Source: JAVRLB01 sp049965455 (GTDB taxonomy: Archaea > Thermoplasmatota > Thermoplasmata > Thermoplasmatales > ARK-15). Taken from it: a stretch of 64,000 nucleotides of DNA. Of this stretch, positions 49,340 to 58,659 are shown one piece after another. Position numbers and translations under genes: made by a program. The stretch spans positions 1 through 64,000 of the forward strand of contig JBMFWH010000001.1 in the NCBI GenBank assembly GCA_049965455.1. Reading direction: 5' to 3'. How positions within the stretch are numbered: position 1 is the stretch's first letter; each line of letters begins with the position of its first letter. The notes beneath the pieces were generated by a model, which saw only the letters and a list, made by a program, of their open reading frames with translations, searched no databases and was not told the DNA's origin.

Positions 49340-51643
49340 TTAAAGGTCACATTTTCCAGTCTGGCAAGCAGGATCAAAAGTGGCACTTACTTTCAGATAC
49401 TCCTCGTTTTCTTTCTTTTCTAGTATCAGATCTAGTGACTTAACCTCCCTGTCCGCTTTATTCTTATTGCCAGAACCTTTATATATCACCTGAACGCTCT
49501 TGCTGCCATCCCTGTATATTGTTATGCCTTTGCATTTTAATCTGTAAGCGTCTAGATACGATTTTTCCACATCGATCATCGTAGCATCGTTTCTCAGGTT
49601 TATGGTTTTTGAAACAGCATTATCCACATACTTCTGAAACGCGGCCTGCATTAATACATGCCATTTTGGGTCAATGTCATGGGCAGTAATATATATCTTT
49701 TTTGCATCGTCGGGAATGTCCAGATGCTGGACTGATCCAGTCTTTGCAACCTCTGCCATGAGTGCCTCAGAATAAAACCCATGTTTTTTAGAGTACTCTT
49801 CAAACAGCGGATTAATTTCAAGTAGCTGTGTGCCATCCATCACGTTTCTTATAAATGCGAGCGCAAATAAAGGCTCGATGCTGGACGTAGTATCCGCTAT
49901 TATGGAAATTGTGCCGGTAGGTGCGATCGTGGTAGTGGTCGCATTGCGCATCTTTCTGGGATACCATTTTGACTCTTTCCAAGCCGGGAAGTTGCCTCTT
50001 TTTTCAGCAAGTTCTTCGCTCATCTGATGGCTTTCATCGTTTATGAATTTCATTACTTTCTCTGCAATGTCCAAGGCCTCGTCAGAGTCATACGGCACAT
50101 TTAGCTTGAGTAACATCTCTGCAAAGCCCATCACTCCCAGCCCTATTTTTCTGGTGAGTTTGGTCATCTCTTCGATGCTTTTTAATGGGAATTTATTGGC
50201 GTCAATTACATTGTCCAGAAAATGAACAGATTCCCTGACAATCTCTCTAAGCAGATCCCAGTCTATCTTTCCGTCAGTAACGACAAGAGAGAGGTTAATA
50301 GACCCTAGGTTACAGGATTCATATGGCAATAACGGTTGTTCCCCACACGGATTTGTGGACTCGATCTCTCCTAATTGCGGCGTTGGATTTTTTCTATTGA
50401 TCTCATCGATAAATATTATGCCTGGATCTCCTGTCTTCCAAGCCTGTGATATTATCAGGTCCCAGACTTTCTTTGCGTTTTCGGTTCTAACAACGCTTTT
50501 ATCCCTGGGATTATAGAGGTTGTACTGTGAGTTGGAAAATAATGCGTCCATAAACTCATCAGTGACTGCCACGGATATGTTAAAATTGCTGAATATCTTG
50601 TTGTCTGAATCTTTAGAAGTGATAAAATCCAGAATATCGGGATGATCCACCCTCAAAATGCCCATATTTGCGCCCCTTCTTTTTCCACCCTGCTTGATCA
50701 CGTCTGTAGCCACATCAAATATTCTCATGAAAGATAATGGGCCAGAAGCAACACCTTTTGTAGATCCTACAAGGTCCCCAGAGGGCCTGAGCCTCGAAAA
50801 CGAGAATCCGGTTCCACCTCCAGACTTGTGAATCAATGCTGCATTTTTTACGGCATCAAAAATGCCGTCCATGGTATCTTCAACAGGTATTACAAAACAT
50901 GCAGAAAGTTGCCCGATATTGGTAGAGGCATTCATCAATGTCGGAGAGTTTGGCATAAAGTATTTCTGGCTCATCAAATTATAAAATTTTACAGCTGTAT
51001 CTAATATGCTGTCTTCCTTGTCATTCAGTATTTTCAGAACTTTTGAAAATGGTACTTTCATCATTTTTTCGTTATTAAGATAGCTATATGCATGTTTCAG
51101 CATATTATATTCGACTGAGGATAGGTTATGGTCTGTATCTTCAATATTCCAAATTTTCTGTGTCGCATTTTTATCAAATATTTCATCAATGTAGAGAATA
51201 TCGATCATGGCAATATATTTTGAAACACGTTCATACATCTGCCTTGGCGTTTCTATGATTTCACCTTTTTCGTTTTTCAATAAATACCTGTTTTCAAGGA
51301 CCTTAATGGCGTTAATAGAATGTTTTAGATCATCTTTCACGCCATATGACTTCTTAATTTCCCTGATCAGTTTTCTCTTTTCCCTGTATATTATATATGC
51401 TTTAGCAACTTTAGTATACCCTTCAACCATAAGCACTTCTTCTATAATGTCCTGGATCTCTTCAACTTTAGGAGTGGTAATGTGCTCCATTTCAAGCTTT
51501 TTCACTACCTTCTCAGCTAATTTTTTTGAAGTGCCATAATCTTCAGAATCAACTGATTTTAGTGCTTTGTATATTGCGTTAATTATCTTTTTAATATCGA
51601 AAGCCGCGACGCTTCCGTCTCTCTTAACAACACTCTCAATCAT
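49340..51643 (-). CDS. nrdJ: Adenosylcobalamin-dependent (class II) ribonucleotide reductase
   Basis: A 767-residue reductase with an N-terminal ATP-cone ('VVKRDGSVAAFDIKKIINAIYKAL'), the first catalytic Cys in 'NIGQLSACFVIPVEDTMDGIF', the radical loop 'ESTNPCGEQPLLPYESCNLGSINLSL' (N-P-C-G-E) and a C-terminal redox pair 'ACQTGKC'. It is the main cobamide consumer visible here and complements NrdD. The ATG at 51643 is chosen over a GTG 9 bases upstream. Four ACATGKTAA repeats lie upstream of its TATA region. Confidence 0.95.
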   Translation of the reverse strand: MIESVVKRDGSVAAFDIKKIINAIYKALKSVDSEDYGTSKKLAEKVVKKLEMEHITTPKVEEIQDIIEEVLMVEGYTKVAKAYIIYREKRKLIREIKKSYGVKDDLKHSINAIKVLENRYLLKNEKGEIIETPRQMYERVSKYIAMIDILYIDEIFDKNATQKIWNIEDTDHNLSSVEYNMLKHAYSYLNNEKMMKVPFSKVLKILNDKEDSILDTAVKFYNLMSQKYFMPNSPTLMNASTNIGQLSACFVIPVEDTMDGIFDAVKNAALIHKSGGGTGFSFSRLRPSGDLVGSTKGVASGPLSFMRIFDVATDVIKQGGKRRGANMGILRVDHPDILDFITSKDSDNKIFSNFNISVAVTDEFMDALFSNSQYNLYNPRDKSVVRTENAKKVWDLIISQAWKTGDPGIIFIDEINRKNPTPQLGEIESTNPCGEQPLLPYESCNLGSINLSLVVTDGKIDWDLLREIVRESVHFLDNVIDANKFPLKSIEEMTKLTRKIGLGVMGFAEMLLKLNVPYDSDEALDIAEKVMKFINDESHQMSEELAEKRGNFPAWKESKWYPRKMRNATTTTIAPTGTISIIADTTSSIEPLFALAFIRNVMDGTQLLEINPLFEEYSKKHGFYSEALMAEVAKTGSVQHLDIPDDAKKIYITAHDIDPKWHVLMQAAFQKYVDNAVSKTINLRNDATMIDVEKSYLDAYRLKCKGITIYRDGSKSVQVIYKGSGNKNKADREVKSLDLILEKKENEEYLKVSATFDPACQTGKCDL

Positions 51644-51713
51644 AAAAATCACTTTTTTTTAAAGGGTAGAAAAGAATAAGAAACAAGTATAATTTAAAAT
51701 TTTTTAGTACTGA

Positions 51714-51770
51714 ACATGGTAAGATATAATTATCATGTTAATATATAGCACATGTTAAAAAACATGGTAA
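51714..51770. promoter_or_regulatory. Array of four nine-base repeats upstream of nrdJ
   Basis: ACATGGTAA (51714), TCATGTTAA (51733), ACATGTTAA (51750) and ACATGGTAA (51762) are all in the same orientation within 57 bases, just beyond the TTTAAATTATAC promoter box of nrdJ. Spacings of 19, 17 and 12 bases suggest cooperative binding of a regulator, perhaps an NrdR-like or cobamide-responsive factor. Confidence 0.5.
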
Positions 51771-51773
51771 AAA

Positions 51774-52502
51774 TCATTTTTTGTAAGTAAAAAGATTGCG
51801 GTAAGCATCGATGCTGCCTATATCCACCCATGTTCCCTCATATCTGATCCCATATAGCTCTGTCTTTTTCAAGAGCCAGGAAATGAAAGTGCCTAAAGTA
51901 TCTTTATTTTCACTGTTTTCTACGTACTCCTCTAAAAACTTCTTGATCTCTTTTTTAAACAGATAAACGCCCATGCTTATTAAGGTGCTGTCTGGCTCTT
52001 CAGGTTTCTCCGTGATATTTATTATTTTTCCATCAGAATCAATATTTACAACGCCGAATCTTTTAGCCTCTTCAAGTTCCTTTATGTCATATAACCCAAT
52101 TACAGATTCGTTGAGCGACCTGAACTTTTCAAAAGAGGTATAAAGATCAAAATCAAAGAAATTGTCTCCTGCGATCACCATAAAATCAGAATTTACATTT
52201 AACGTATCTAATACATACCCAATTCCCTTAACAGCGCCAAACTTCTCGGACTCAGATTTTGTAGGCTCAATGATCAGCTCCATATTCTTGTAAGAGGGAT
52301 GGGTTTTGATATAATATTTAAATTGATCTGCAAACTTGGAATTTGTAGATATTATTATCTTTTCAAAATCTAGATTTTTGACATGATCCAGGATATGGTC
52401 TATTATGGGCCTGCCAGAAACCGGAAGCAATGGCTTTGGAATAAACTCAGAGATCGGCATCAGCCTTTTTGCAAATCCCCCTGCAAGTATTATCAATATC
52501 AT
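51774..52502 (-). CDS. Sugar-phosphate nucleotidyltransferase
   Basis: A 242-residue enzyme: 'MILIILAGGFAKRLMPISEFIPKPLLPVSGRPIIDHILDH' is the NTP-binding start, 'FMVIAGDNFFDFDLY' holds the metal Asp, and 'GVVNIDSDGKIINITEKPEEPDSTLISMGVYLF' is typical of glucose-1-phosphate thymidylyl/uridylyltransferases. The exact sugar is unknown. It is distinct from the homologue at 36.2 kb. Confidence 0.88.
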   Translation of the reverse strand: MILIILAGGFAKRLMPISEFIPKPLLPVSGRPIIDHILDHVKNLDFEKIIISTNSKFADQFKYYIKTHPSYKNMELIIEPTKSESEKFGAVKGIGYVLDTLNVNSDFMVIAGDNFFDFDLYTSFEKFRSLNESVIGLYDIKELEEAKRFGVVNIDSDGKIINITEKPEEPDSTLISMGVYLFKKEIKKFLEEYVENSENKDTLGTFISWLLKKTELYGIRYEGTWVDIGSIDAYRNLFTYKK

Positions 52503-52537
52503 TAAAGAGAAAATAAGATGAAAATATTTATAGTTTT

Positions 52538-54394
52538 TTATACCCCCACATCAGTAATGAGATCTGACAGGTCCATGATCTGCAACTTCACTTTTGTGGG
52601 CACTCCTTCCCTGGACCAGCCACGTACCTGATAGTAGTCATCAAGCATCTTTTGCAGCTCTTCTTCTTTTACGTACGATCCTTTAGACACGCCTTTAGGG
52701 ATAGGATCATGCGTCACACGATACGGTAACTTGTCATCTTTTCTCGACAATCCTTCTCTGACATTAAAGCTTTTTTGTATATTGTAAGATCTCTCTCCGA
52801 CAAGCATAAGCTCTGACGGGCTCATGTCAAATCCAGTCGCCGCATATATAAGGTCAGGAAAACCCTCAAGGAAAAACATATGCCTTGAAAATTTGCACAT
52901 TCCTACAGTATCATAGACGGTCATCAAATCTTCCATGGTCTTGACTTCAAATCCCTTGTTATTGGCTGATAACCTGTCTATGCCCTCAAATTTCCACCAT
53001 TTTCCAGTCAGCTCCAGTCCATATACACCCGCAGTCAAATGGCAGGCTCCCCTGACAGATACCGCTTCGGCAAGAGCCATGCCTTTTATGCCTCTCACAT
53101 CATATGCGGGTGGTTCAAGACCTTTTACATGCATTGCGAACTCTTCCCCTTTTCCAAGCTTTTCTACGGCACTTTTCACGCCATCTGCCAATAAGTTTCC
53201 TAGATATCCCTCTCTGAAAGCCATCTCTTTCAACAGCTTTGCTGTACCTTCAACGTCTCCGAATTTTGGAGCATCCAGCAATATTCCTCTTTCTCGAGCC
53301 TCCATTGCCCATGAGATAGTCAATCCTGCAGAAATGGTATCAAATCCATACAGGTCGCATAATAGATTTAAATATGCTACCGCCTCAGGATCATCAACTT
53401 CAAGATTCCCACCTAAAGAGTAAAGTGTTTCATACTCGATTCCATCCACTGACACGCCCTTGTATTTTCCGTCTTTTATCTCGAACATGTGCCCGCAAGG
53501 CTTGTTGCAGTTAGGGCAAGGATGAAACTTCTTTGCATAAATAGGTGCCCAGTAATAGGGATCAATATGCGATTTCTCGCCCTCTTTTAGGGTATCAAAC
53601 GCGCTCTGAAAATATCCTTGCTGCCAGTTTCTGGATGGGAATGTACCACGCTGGGTGTTCATCCAGCTATAAAACTCGCCAGTGCCATAATTCATATCTT
53701 CTTTTGCAGCAGGGTGCTCTCTCAGTATCTTTGCCCATTTTTGTACCAGTTCTTTAAAATGCTGCGGATCAAATATTTCTATTGATCCAGAACCTTTTAC
53801 AGCTAATCCTTTTAATTTTTTAGAGCCGAACACAGCACCAATACCTGTTCTTGCCGCCTGCCGCTCTTCACAATCCACGCCTCCAATTTTTGACAGGTTT
53901 TCTCCAGAAGGCCCTATTGCGGCAGTTGCTACTTTGCCATATATCTCTTTTAGCTTGTTCTGTGTCTCTCTAGTATCTAACCCCCACAGATCTGTTTTCT
54001 CTATTTTTATGTTATTATCATCTATGCTTATAACGACAGGCTCTTTGCTCTTTCCTTTGATTATCATCAGATCATAGCCTGCTTTTTTGAGATGCACTCC
54101 TAACGTGGCACCAACCACAGCTCTTCCCAAGCCTCCTGTAGCCGGAGATTTCGTCAAAAAAACAGTTTTTGAAGCAGTTGGCACACCTATAGGCACAAAC
54201 AATCCAGGCGCTATGATGATAGGGTTCTGTTCATCAAATGCATCCGTACCTTTTTTAGAGTCTCTGTAAAGATAATAAGAAGCAAGTGCTAGACCACCAA
54301 GATATCTCCTCGCAATTTTTTGATCTAGTTCTTCTTCTGAAACCTGGCCAGCAGTCAAATCTATTTTCAAAATCTTACCTGTAAATCCGAACAT
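52538..54394 (-). CDS. aor: Tungsten-dependent aldehyde:ferredoxin oxidoreductase (AOR family)
   Basis: A 618-residue protein: family start 'MFGFTGKILKIDLTAGQVSEEELDQKIARRYLGGLALASYYLY', 'ASKTVFLTKSPATGGLGRAVVGATLGVHLKKAG', 'RTGIGAVFGSKKLKGLAVKG', the Fe-S Cys cluster 'CPNCNKPCGHMF', and 'GTCKFS'-like 'VGMCKFSRHMF' near the C-terminal pterin site. It oxidises aldehydes to acids and reduces ferredoxin, usual in amino-acid fermentation. The frame is open to 54463, but the ATG at 54394 is the family start. Confidence 0.93.
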   Translation of the reverse strand: MFGFTGKILKIDLTAGQVSEEELDQKIARRYLGGLALASYYLYRDSKKGTDAFDEQNPIIIAPGLFVPIGVPTASKTVFLTKSPATGGLGRAVVGATLGVHLKKAGYDLMIIKGKSKEPVVISIDDNNIKIEKTDLWGLDTRETQNKLKEIYGKVATAAIGPSGENLSKIGGVDCEERQAARTGIGAVFGSKKLKGLAVKGSGSIEIFDPQHFKELVQKWAKILREHPAAKEDMNYGTGEFYSWMNTQRGTFPSRNWQQGYFQSAFDTLKEGEKSHIDPYYWAPIYAKKFHPCPNCNKPCGHMFEIKDGKYKGVSVDGIEYETLYSLGGNLEVDDPEAVAYLNLLCDLYGFDTISAGLTISWAMEARERGILLDAPKFGDVEGTAKLLKEMAFREGYLGNLLADGVKSAVEKLGKGEEFAMHVKGLEPPAYDVRGIKGMALAEAVSVRGACHLTAGVYGLELTGKWWKFEGIDRLSANNKGFEVKTMEDLMTVYDTVGMCKFSRHMFFLEGFPDLIYAATGFDMSPSELMLVGERSYNIQKSFNVREGLSRKDDKLPYRVTHDPIPKGVSKGSYVKEEELQKMLDDYYQVRGWSREGVPTKVKLQIMDLSDLITDVGV

Positions 54395-54489
54395 ATATAT
54401 CCTTTGAACGATAATACCAACAATAATATTAACTGTTCGATATGTATAACCGTACATTTTCAAACTTGCAATTTTGACTGCTAAAAAAA

Positions 54490-55623
54490 TCAGATATCAA
54501 GTGACAAAAATTCAACGGTTTCTTTTATCCGCTCAATACCTTTTCTGATATTTTCAGGAGAGGTGGCATAAGATATCCGGATATGATTTGCGCCATTGTT
54601 TCCAAATGCTGAGCCGGGAGCAACTACAACCCCATTTTTAAGCAGGGAGATCGCAAAGGCATCATCGTCTAAGTTGAGCGAATAGGCGGGAAACAGATAG
54701 AAAGTCCCCTCCGGAACATGCTGTGAAAATTGTGAAATTCCAGAAAACAGGTGCAATGAAAGGTCCCTTCTTTTTTTGAACGACCTTACCATGTTCCTGG
54801 TAAACTGGTCCGAGTTTTGGACCGCTGCCAGGGCGCCGTACTGTAAAGGAGTTGCAGGGCAAGCGATTAAATAGTACTGTAATTTTGAGATTGGCTCAAT
54901 GAGTTTTCTTGAAGAGATCAAATACCCGATTCTCCACCCTGTCATCGCATATTCTTTGGAGAATGAGCTTATAAATACCAGCTTATCATATTTTCCGAGA
55001 AAAGTAGTTTCATCCCTATCAAAGACTATCTTCATATAAACTTCGTCAGAGATGATATATAAATCATGAACGGTGGCAAACTCGATAATGTTTTTGATCT
55101 CTCTATCTGACAGTACTGTGCCTAAAGGATTGCTGGGGCTGTTGATGATTATTGCTCTGGTTCTAGGGGTGATGAGTGGTTCTAGATCTGCAATATCTAA
55201 AACGAATTTTTTAGAGCTTTGCAAAGGATAAGAAACAGGATTACCTCCAGCTAACGTGACATGAGGTGCGTATATTACAAATCCGGGATCAGGAACCAAA
55301 ACTTCATCACCAGGCTCTAGCAGTGAATATAAAGCCAAGTAAAAAGCTTCAGTGCCACCCATTGTGATTATGACATTCTCTGCCTTCAAATCTGCGTATT
55401 TTCTATATTTTTGTGCAATAGCCTCCCTCAGCTCAGGCAATCCGGATGAAGGACCATATTTGTTGAACCCCATCGTGATCGCTTTTTTTGTAGCCATCTG
55501 AACATATTTGGGAGGTTGAAAATCAGGTTCTCCAATCCCCAGATTTATGGATTCTTTAGATGCCAAATTAAAAAATTTTCTTATCCCAGAACCTGGAATG
55601 CTGGATACTAATCCATATGCCAT
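54490..55623 (-). CDS. Class I/II aminotransferase (aspartate-aminotransferase family)
   Basis: A 377-residue PLP enzyme: 'INLGIGEPDFQPPKYVQMATKKAI', 'GGTEAFYLALYSLLEPGDEVLVPDPGFVIY', 'IINSPSNPLGTVLSDREIKNI', 'ISDEVYMKIVFD' and the PLP lysine in 'VFISSFSKEYAMTGWRIGYLI'. It matches archaeal aspartate/broad-specificity aminotransferases that feed 2-oxoacids to ferredoxin oxidoreductases such as the one at 56.9 kb. Confidence 0.9.
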   Translation of the reverse strand: MAYGLVSSIPGSGIRKFFNLASKESINLGIGEPDFQPPKYVQMATKKAITMGFNKYGPSSGLPELREAIAQKYRKYADLKAENVIITMGGTEAFYLALYSLLEPGDEVLVPDPGFVIYAPHVTLAGGNPVSYPLQSSKKFVLDIADLEPLITPRTRAIIINSPSNPLGTVLSDREIKNIIEFATVHDLYIISDEVYMKIVFDRDETTFLGKYDKLVFISSFSKEYAMTGWRIGYLISSRKLIEPISKLQYYLIACPATPLQYGALAAVQNSDQFTRNMVRSFKKRRDLSLHLFSGISQFSQHVPEGTFYLFPAYSLNLDDDAFAISLLKNGVVVAPGSAFGNNGANHIRISYATSPENIRKGIERIKETVEFLSLDI

Positions 55624-55779
55624 AATCTTATATTACAATTTAGGTTATAAATGTTTAGTAAAATAATTTTCTAATAAATTGACTAATTTATGAAACAATA
55701 TCTAATGTAAAAAAACAGATATAGAAATATTTATTATCTTCTTTTTTTATTGATACTCATTAACAAGAGGTGAATTTTA

Positions 55780-56283
55780 ATGCATAAAATGACAGAAGCG
55801 GCTTTAAAAGAAGCCTATGCCGGAGAGAGTCAAGCGCACATGAGATACCTGATTTTTGCAGACGTCGCTGAAAAGGCGGGATTTAAAAATGTGGCAAGGC
55901 AGTTCAGAGCAATTGCCTATGCAGAACAGATACATGCCACAAATCATTATAAGAACCTGGGAATGATCAGAGATTCTTCGCAGAATCTGCAGGTAGCAAT
56001 TGACGGAGAAGCTTATGAAGTAGAGGAGATGTATCCTGTATTTAATCAAACAGCAAAATTTCAGAATGAGAAAGGAGCTGAGATGAGCACTCACTATGCT
56101 TTGGAAACCGAAAAAGTTCATTTACAGATGTACAAGGATGCAAAGAAAGCTGTGGATGAGAAAAAGGATATTGATCTCGGAGACATTTACATATGTACTG
56201 TCTGTGGATTCACGGTTATAGGTAAGTTGCCTGAAAAATGTCCTGTATGCGGAGCACCTGCATCGGCGTTCAAGAAATTCTAA
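55780..56283 (+). CDS. rbr: Rubrerythrin
   Basis: A 167-residue peroxide reductase: a four-helix diiron domain ('AYAGESQAHMRYLIFADVAEKAGF' and 'AIAYAEQIHATNHYKNLG', later 'HYALETEKVHLQMYKDA') and a C-terminal rubredoxin domain ('CTVCGFTVIGKLPEKCPVCGAP'). It reduces H2O2 in anaerobes with electrons from rubredoxin. AGAGGTGA precedes the ATG. It heads the Rbr-Prx-Rd-OFOR gene string. Confidence 0.96.
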   Translation: MHKMTEAALKEAYAGESQAHMRYLIFADVAEKAGFKNVARQFRAIAYAEQIHATNHYKNLGMIRDSSQNLQVAIDGEAYEVEEMYPVFNQTAKFQNEKGAEMSTHYALETEKVHLQMYKDAKKAVDEKKDIDLGDIYICTVCGFTVIGKLPEKCPVCGAPASAFKKF

Positions 56284-56331
56284 AAATGTTTGGAATTTCT
56301 ATTTTTTATTTTGTGAATAGAGGCATATAAA

Positions 56332-56754
56332 ATGTTAAAAGAGAACGATAATGTAGTGTTCGTTAACACCTACTTGCCTGAAAAAGCAAGCGGAAAGTGG
56401 GTAGTGTTATACTTTTACCCTGCAGACTTCACGCCGGGATGCACAAGAGAGGCACAGGAATTCAGGGACTTAAAACCGCAGTTTGACGCAGAGAATGTTG
56501 AAATAGTGGGCGTAAGCGTGAAGAGCGAAGAGATACAGAGCAGATTTAAAGAGAAGTACAATCTGAATTTCAGCCTTATTAGCGACAAAGACAAGGTTTT
56601 AATAGAGAAGTTTGGAGTAAACTCGATGGGTAGGGCAAAAAGAACCACTTTTATTCTTGATGCAGATCGAAAGATCAGAAAAGCATGGGAAAAAGTGAGC
56701 GTAAATGGTCACGCTGAAGAAGTTTTAAAATTTATAAAAGAGGTGAAAAAATGA
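56332..56754 (+). CDS. bcp: Peroxiredoxin (BCP/PrxQ type)
   Basis: A 140-residue thiol peroxidase with 'VVLYFYPADFTPGCTREAQEFRDL', where the Cys is peroxidatic; the second Cys typical of PrxQ five residues later is absent, so it is probably a one-Cys type. 'SISDKDKVL' and 'RTTFILDADRKI' regions fit the fold. The stop overlaps the rubredoxin ATG by 4 bases. Confidence 0.93.
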   Translation: MLKENDNVVFVNTYLPEKASGKWVVLYFYPADFTPGCTREAQEFRDLKPQFDAENVEIVGVSVKSEEIQSRFKEKYNLNFSLISDKDKVLIEKFGVNSMGRAKRTTFILDADRKIRKAWEKVSVNGHAEEVLKFIKEVKK

Positions 56755-56912
56755 GCGATAAATATCAATGTTCGGTTTGTGGATACATATATGATCCAGA
56801 GCAGGGAGATCCTGACAATGGCGTAAAGGCAGGTACTGATTTTGTAAATATACCGGCAGACTGGGTATGTCCAGTATGCGGCGCCCCAAAGGATATGTTT
56901 GAAAAGATATGA
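56751..56912 (+). CDS. rub: Rubredoxin
   Basis: A 53-residue iron protein: 'YQCSVCGYIYDPEQGDPDNG' and 'DWVCPVCGAPKDMFEKI' give the two C-x2-C-G iron knuckles with the usual spacing. It carries single electrons, here probably to rubrerythrin and possibly to the flavodiiron protein. It starts in the peroxiredoxin stop (ATGA) and ends 10 bases before the oxidoreductase gene. Confidence 0.97.
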   Translation: MSDKYQCSVCGYIYDPEQGDPDNGVKAGTDFVNIPADWVCPVCGAPKDMFEKI

Positions 56913-56922
56913 AGGTGTAAAA

Positions 56923-58659
56923 ATGGTAAAAGTCGATGATTTGGCAATAAAGATTGGGGGACAGGCAGGAGACGGTTCTCTGGCCACGGGAGAAGTTTTA
57001 GCAAAAGCCTATAAGAAGATGGGATTGAATGTGGCCACAGACAAGGATTTTCCGTCCAGAATAAGGGGGGGACATACCAGCTATACTATTCGTGGCGCAA
57101 AAAAGTCAGTGTATAGCATTGGAAATAACATAGATGTACTGCTTGCGTTTGATGAAGACTCTATAAAAATAGACCTGCCAGAACTAGCTGATGATGGGGT
57201 ATTGATTTTTGATAACAGCAAGGCAGATTTAAACATACAACCAAACAACTTTAAAATTTACAAGATCCCTCTCGCAAACATGGCCAAGACGGAACTTGGG
57301 CTGGAACTAATAAAAAACACATTGGCACTGGGTGTGATCAAAGTTCTATTTGATCTTGATTCAAACGTGTTTAAAGATACGATAAAAGAGATGTACAGCA
57401 ACAAGAGTGCGAAGATAATTGACGAGAACATCAAGGCATTTGAGCTTGGAGAAGCTTATGCTTCCGAGCATTTTGAGAAAGTAAGCAACTACAAGGTTCA
57501 GAAATACGAGGACAGCAAAGAGCGGATGCTCATAATGGGAAACGAGGCGATAGGAATTGGAGCGATAATAGCAGGATGCAGGTTCATAGCAGCCTATCCT
57601 ATCACGCCCGCATCTGACATATTAGAGTACATGGCCCGCTTTTTGCCAGAGCAGATGGGCGTGGCAATACAGGCCGAGGTTGAAATTGCAGCAGTGAACA
57701 TGGCGATCGGTGCCTCATACGCGGGAGCAAGAGCAATGACTGTTACTTCAGGGCCCGGTCTGGACCTGAAAACAGAGGCAATAGGGTTAGCGGGAATGAT
57801 CGAGACCCCGCTGGTGATAGTAGAGGCGCAGAGGGCAGGACCGAGCACTGGCATGCCCACAAAGACAGAGCAGTCTGACATAAATCATGTGACGGTGGGA
57901 GGGCACGGTGAGATTCCAAGAATAGTAATAGTTCCAGGCACTGTGGAAGAAGCATTTTATTTTACAGTCTCCGCGTTCAACTTTGCAGATAAGTACCAGT
58001 GCCCGGTGATAATACTTACCGATGAGCTGATAAGCTGGAACAAGCAGACTACCAGGAGATTCGATCTTGATAAATTGAGCATAGATCGTGGCAAGTTATT
58101 GCTGAACATAGACTCTATTGATCGTGAATTTAAGAGATACTCGTTCCAGGAAGATGGCATATCTCCAAGACCGATACCTACCGTGAAAAACGGCGTACAT
58201 CTCGAAACAGGAGATGAGCATGATGAGTACGGGCATATCACCGAAAAGGTAGATCTTAGAAACAGAATGATGCAAAAGAGGATGCACAAGCTTGACATTG
58301 CAGCGAAAGAATTGTACGATTGTGTCACGTATGGCGAAGAATCTGAAAATATAGTGATCGGAATAGGATCCACAAAAGGCCCAATACTGGAAGCAATGGA
58401 ATATCTGAAAGATAAGCGGATAAATTTAAAATTTGTCAGAATAAGAACCTTATGGCCATTTCCAGCAGAGGAGCTTAGAGGACTGTTAAAAAATGCAAAG
58501 CGCATATTTGTGGTAGAAAACAATTACACAGCGCAACTGGCAACTCTTATTAGATCCCAGCTCGGAACTTTGAATATCATATCGATCCTGAAATATGATG
58601 GTCGAGCATTCAAGCCCCGGGACATTTATAAGAAAATAGAAGAGGTGATTAAACAATGA
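56923..58659 (+). CDS. 2-oxoacid:ferredoxin oxidoreductase, fused gamma-alpha subunit
   Basis: A 578-residue subunit. Residues 1-~190 are the gamma domain ('IKIGGQAGDGSLATGEVLAKAYKKMGLNVATDKDFPSRIRGGHTSYTIR') and the rest is the alpha domain with 'YPITPASDILEYMARFLP' (Y-P-I-T-P at 225-229) and 'AMTVTSGPGLDLKTEAIGLAGMIETPLVIV'. With the beta subunit it oxidises 2-oxoacids to acyl-CoA and CO2, reducing ferredoxin. The fused form without a separate delta subunit is known from Sulfolobus-type enzymes. The ATG at 56923 follows GAAGGTG. Confidence 0.94.
   Translation: MVKVDDLAIKIGGQAGDGSLATGEVLAKAYKKMGLNVATDKDFPSRIRGGHTSYTIRGAKKSVYSIGNNIDVLLAFDEDSIKIDLPELADDGVLIFDNSKADLNIQPNNFKIYKIPLANMAKTELGLELIKNTLALGVIKVLFDLDSNVFKDTIKEMYSNKSAKIIDENIKAFELGEAYASEHFEKVSNYKVQKYEDSKERMLIMGNEAIGIGAIIAGCRFIAAYPITPASDILEYMARFLPEQMGVAIQAEVEIAAVNMAIGASYAGARAMTVTSGPGLDLKTEAIGLAGMIETPLVIVEAQRAGPSTGMPTKTEQSDINHVTVGGHGEIPRIVIVPGTVEEAFYFTVSAFNFADKYQCPVIILTDELISWNKQTTRRFDLDKLSIDRGKLLLNIDSIDREFKRYSFQEDGISPRPIPTVKNGVHLETGDEHDEYGHITEKVDLRNRMMQKRMHKLDIAAKELYDCVTYGEESENIVIGIGSTKGPILEAMEYLKDKRINLKFVRIRTLWPFPAEELRGLLKNAKRIFVVENNYTAQLATLIRSQLGTLNIISILKYDGRAFKPRDIYKKIEEVIKQ

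Noticed and set aside
54395..54463. 23-codon extension of the AOR frame
   Set aside because: AOR proteins start with MFGFTGKIL-like sequence, which is at 54394; the extension has no domain.
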